In this document: one piece after another, positions 61,232 to 64,000 of the stretch | Numbering within the stretch: position 1 is the first letter of the stretch | How the letters are laid out: every line of letters starts with the position of its first letter | Source: Thiomicrorhabdus arctica DSM 13458 | Lineage (GTDB): Bacteria; Pseudomonadota; Gammaproteobacteria; Thiomicrospirales; Thiomicrospiraceae | Length of the DNA stretch: 64,000 bases | Assembly: GCF_000381085.1 (NCBI RefSeq) | Contig: NZ_KB905900.1 | Coordinates: 1 to 64,000 of the forward strand | Direction of reading: 5' to 3' | Notes under the pieces: model-generated | What the model saw: the letters and a program-made list of their open reading frames with translations, nothing else | Databases searched by the model: none | What the model was told of the DNA's origin: nothing | Program-made: the position numbers and the translations under genes

Positions 61232-61990
61232 ATGACTCAAATACCTTCAGACACACCTGCAATCGGCTCATCAGAATCCACTCTTGACCCGAACATTGCG
61301 AATGAAAATACAGCACCTAAAGACTTTAGAATTAGGAGCTTTGCGCTGCGTCAAGGCCGCTTATCTCAAGCCCAACAGAATGCGATTGATGCACTTTGGC
61401 CGACCTTCGGCTTAGAGTTACAAGATGAACTCATCGATATTAAAGAAGTCTTTGACCGTGCTGCACCGACAATTGTTGAAATAGGTTTTGGTATGGGTAC
61501 CAGCCTAGCTGCTATGGCTGAAGCCAACCCCGATAAAAACTATATCGGTATTGAAGTACATCGTCCTGGCATTGGCGCTTTGTTGAAACTGATAGGAGAG
61601 AAAGGTTTAACCAATGTGCGTGTTTTTAACGATGATGCCATTGAAATTTTAGCCCGATGCATTCCAAAAGCCAGCTTAGCCGGACTTTATCTGTTCTTTC
61701 CAGATCCTTGGCATAAAAAGCGACACAATAAACGCCGCATTCTACAAGCCGAATTTGCACAAACCGTTGCTAGCCACCTTAAATTAGGTGGACATTTTCA
61801 CATGGCAACGGACTGGGAACATTATGCCGAGCAGATGATGGACGTGATGAGTGAAGCATCCAATTATCGCAATACGGCAGGAGATCAAGCGTATACGCCT
61901 CGCCCAGATTACCGTCCACTGACAAAATTTGAGCAACGCGGTCATCGTTTAGGCCATGGTGTTTGGGATTTAATCTTCGAACGAATTTAA
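61232..61990 (+). CDS. trmB: tRNA (guanine-N7)-methyltransferase
   Basis: Methylates G46 in the tRNA variable loop with S-adenosylmethionine. The 252 residues have the SAM motif EIGFGMGTSLAAMAEANP near 77 and the signature YLFFPDPWHKKRHNKRR near 151. The first 35 residues are low-complexity and poorly conserved. Divergent from mutY with about 80 bp between starts. Confidence 0.95.
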   Translation: MTQIPSDTPAIGSSESTLDPNIANENTAPKDFRIRSFALRQGRLSQAQQNAIDALWPTFGLELQDELIDIKEVFDRAAPTIVEIGFGMGTSLAAMAEANPDKNYIGIEVHRPGIGALLKLIGEKGLTNVRVFNDDAIEILARCIPKASLAGLYLFFPDPWHKKRHNKRRILQAEFAQTVASHLKLGGHFHMATDWEHYAEQMMDVMSEASNYRNTAGDQAYTPRPDYRPLTKFEQRGHRLGHGVWDLIFERI

Positions 61991-62008
61991 GATCCTGTGA
62001 AAACTGAC

Positions 62009-64000
62009 CTATTGCAATAGGCTGCTTAACTGCGTGATCAGTTGTTTCTGCTGTTGGTGATATGCTGGCGAGGCCATAAGTTTACTCATATCGACTTTCC
62101 AACGGGCTTTTTCATAAAGACCATCCTTTCCAGCCCGCTTCTCAACACCATTCTCAGAAGCAATTTCACCTTTCGTTTGTAAAAACCCTTGATAGTTCAA
62201 AGGTACCGTGACCCCTTTTAACACGGATAAGGCCTGTGTTGGTTTTTCTATCGCCAATAAAAACTGACTATCGATTTCAGCCGTATTCAGGTCATAGGTC
62301 CCCGAACCACTGCCCGAAAAACGTTCACTATTGGCATGAAGGCGTTTTGCAGAATAAACCCCTTGATGCCATTTTCCAGCCAGATAGACATCCTCCAGCA
62401 AGGTACTGGCATTCTGCATTTCCAACGTCCCATTTAATAGCTGGTTTACATCTAAGCCCTGAAGTTTTACGTGTTTCATTTCAGATGAAAAGAGACCCTC
62501 AAGATTTTTCTTAAGTGTCTTATTGCTGACACCTTTAGTCTGCAAATCGAAGCGACTGCTCATCACACCATCTAATATAGGCTGGTCGGCATTAGAAGCA
62601 AAAGCCATCTGTAAATCCATTTGATTTAAACGACCTCTCCAATGATAGCTTGGAGTTTCCTGAGTGACATCCAAGATGAGCTTAGAACGTAACTGACCTT
62701 GATAGAGCTCTGCATCCAGAGGGGCAAATGACAATACACCTTGCTTTGCTTGTAGCGTGACTTGCAGGGACGACATGCTTAGCCCTCTGCCATTTAACTG
62801 ATTAATCCTCAACTGACCACTGGCCGTTAAATTTCGCAATTTTTCAATCGGCAAACCCACTGGCAAATAACTTTCCCGGGGGACTTGAGGCATGACATCA
62901 GGTGATTTTTGGGCATGGTGTAAACTGACCTTACCAGGCCTGGTCTTTTTTGTAGGCGACGGATCTTTGGCGCTGTATTTGGAGTTATATTCAGCAAGAT
63001 ATGTCTTTAAGTTCAGCTGGTCAAGACTCAAATCGAATGTTAAAGTCGGCTCATCTCCTACTCGGTAGGAGATAGATCCCTTTAACTGAGTTTGATCAAC
63101 TTGTAACTTAATCTCTTTCAATAAAAGTGCTTGACCATCCCACTGCCATGCAAACTGACCATTGCCTTCTGTGAGTGCTTTTTGCTCAATAAAAACCGGC
63201 AACGGTAAGCCCAGATGATAGGCCCAGTCTTTAAAGTTTAAACCCTTCAAATCAACCGAACCACTCAGAGCCGAGTGTCGTCCAAAAAGACCTGAAAAAC
63301 TGGTGGTCAATTCAGCATCTAACCCGGCTAATTTGGCGTTAACAACATGAATATTTTGTGTTTGCAAATCCACAACAAAACGCTGTCCAGACGTGGTCAA
63401 ACGGACGGAAGGGACATTCTCTTTGGCCGGTAAATTAAATGTAAACAGGCCATCCCAATTCGTTAAAGTCCACTGTTGGAAGTGATTAGACATTTCCAAA
63501 GTGGTGTTCAGATGAAAATCATAGGTTCTTAAAGAAGGACTCTGTTGGTAAGTAAACTCACTGCTCACGTCAAAAGGCTTTCCCTTGATGACATCAAAGG
63601 TCAGAATATTGATGGCTGAAAGTTTCGTCAACTCTCCTGAAACCTGGTTCTCTAACTGAAATTCACCCTGACGTATAACGAGACTGTCAAATGCCCAATC
63701 AAAACTCGGCTGTAACGCTTTCGGCTGCGGAGTATTCACGTCAACCCGCTTTAAGGTATCAAACCACTCTGATGCAGTCGGGGGATGATCATCTCGAGTT
63801 AAAGGGTGCGTTAAATGTGCTAATGAGGGAGAGATCGAGGCACCAGGTAATGTTGAGAACCATTGTGAAATAAGTTGAATATCGGACCAGTTATCACCTG
63901 TTTTGGTTTTGATTAAGTGTAATTTTGGTTCAATCAACTCCAAACTAATGACCGAAATTTCTTTATCCATAAACAGTGAAGCCAATGAAAGCTCTACTTG
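62009..64000 (-). CDS. AsmA-family protein, 5' end beyond the window
   Basis: The frame stays open through 64000, so the N-terminus is outside the window. At least 658 residues are visible. The segment ISVISLELIEPKLHLIKTKTGDNWSDIQ is the usual early AsmA block, and the C-terminal GLFSSEMKHVKLQGLDVNQLLNG followed by the DLNTAEIDSQFLLAI region matches the AsmA C-terminal domain. These inner-membrane-anchored periplasmic proteins are thought to move phospholipids to the outer membrane, as TamB does. An exact palindrome (62933-62944) is inside, read as TRPGK. Confidence 0.88.
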   Translation of the reverse strand, partial: QVELSLASLFMDKEISVISLELIEPKLHLIKTKTGDNWSDIQLISQWFSTLPGASISPSLAHLTHPLTRDDHPPTASEWFDTLKRVDVNTPQPKALQPSFDWAFDSLVIRQGEFQLENQVSGELTKLSAINILTFDVIKGKPFDVSSEFTYQQSPSLRTYDFHLNTTLEMSNHFQQWTLTNWDGLFTFNLPAKENVPSVRLTTSGQRFVVDLQTQNIHVVNAKLAGLDAELTTSFSGLFGRHSALSGSVDLKGLNFKDWAYHLGLPLPVFIEQKALTEGNGQFAWQWDGQALLLKEIKLQVDQTQLKGSISYRVGDEPTLTFDLSLDQLNLKTYLAEYNSKYSAKDPSPTKKTRPGKVSLHHAQKSPDVMPQVPRESYLPVGLPIEKLRNLTASGQLRINQLNGRGLSMSSLQVTLQAKQGVLSFAPLDAELYQGQLRSKLILDVTQETPSYHWRGRLNQMDLQMAFASNADQPILDGVMSSRFDLQTKGVSNKTLKKNLEGLFSSEMKHVKLQGLDVNQLLNGTLEMQNASTLLEDVYLAGKWHQGVYSAKRLHANSERFSGSGSGTYDLNTAEIDSQFLLAIEKPTQALSVLKGVTVPLNYQGFLQTKGEIASENGVEKRAGKDGLYEKARWKVDMSKLMASPAYHQQQKQLITQLSSLLQ
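62933..62944. repeat. ACCAGGCCTGGT palindrome within asmA-like gene
   Basis: An exact copy in coding sequence, read on the minus strand as TRPGK. Confidence 0.95.

Overview
This is a 64 kb stretch of a gammaproteobacterial chromosome with moderate, slightly AT-leaning base composition. Housekeeping genes of clearly gammaproteobacterial type support that: gpsA-secB-grxC-yibN beside gpmI, tamAB, trmL, efpL/yeiP, chaN-like, rssA-like, uvrD, mutY-yggX, hemE and trmB. A class 1B-type PyrD, several rhodanese proteins and PEP-CTERM proteins would suit a sulfur-oxidising relative of the Thiomicrospira/Hydrogenovibrio group, but that placement is inference.

Layout. 0.2-9.3 kb: tyrS, pyrD, trmL, gpsA-secB-grxC-yibN, gpmI, then a cardiolipin synthase/EEP-family pair. 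9.3-15.5 kb: gltBD with its own promoter and terminator. 15.5-25.4 kb: an accessory island. It holds a 2TM/GAF-like membrane protein with a small overlapping gene, a protein with two HEPN-like RNase motifs behind a highly structured leader, an attC-like site, a GC-rich cupin gene, and an SDR/quinone reductase/LysR group lying between copies of a structured repeat; TfoX-N and trhO genes close it. 25.6-32 kb: tamA-tamB and an SDR. 32-36 kb: an EAL-HDOD protein and two tandem PEP-CTERM genes, each behind what looks like a c-di-GMP-I (GEMM) riboswitch. 36-49.7 kb: malic enzyme, ChaN-like lipoprotein, D-lactate dehydrogenase, an orphan TRAP binding protein, cbpA, a TonB receptor with a small His-rich partner, pgm, patatin, efpL, and a hydrolase-like/TlpA fusion. 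50-64 kb: a periplasmic rhodanese, fetAB, uvrD, trxA, rho, rpmE2 (type B), an SNase-like nuclease, hemE, yggX-mutY, trmB and the 3' part of an AsmA-family gene that runs off the window.

Two sequence signatures cut across the gene map. First, the perfect palindrome ACCAGGCCTGGT occurs 14 times exactly, with at least ten near-copies, in intergenic DNA, in transcription-terminator hairpins and inside coding sequence; a random 12-mer would be expected about 0.004 times in 64 kb. Second, the 15-25 kb island carries five near-complete copies of a roughly 240-330 bp repeat that begins at this palindrome (intact or degenerate) and contains hairpins whose stems change in a compensatory way between copies while one loop (about GTTTGAGCGAAGCGAGTT) stays fixed. 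I recognise no transposase in the window.

The best candidates for undescribed biology are that palindrome-linked structured repeat, the HEPN protein with a pseudoknot-capable leader, and the duplicated riboswitch/PEP-CTERM cassette next to a c-di-GMP-type protein. All assignments come from reading motifs by eye; no database search was made.
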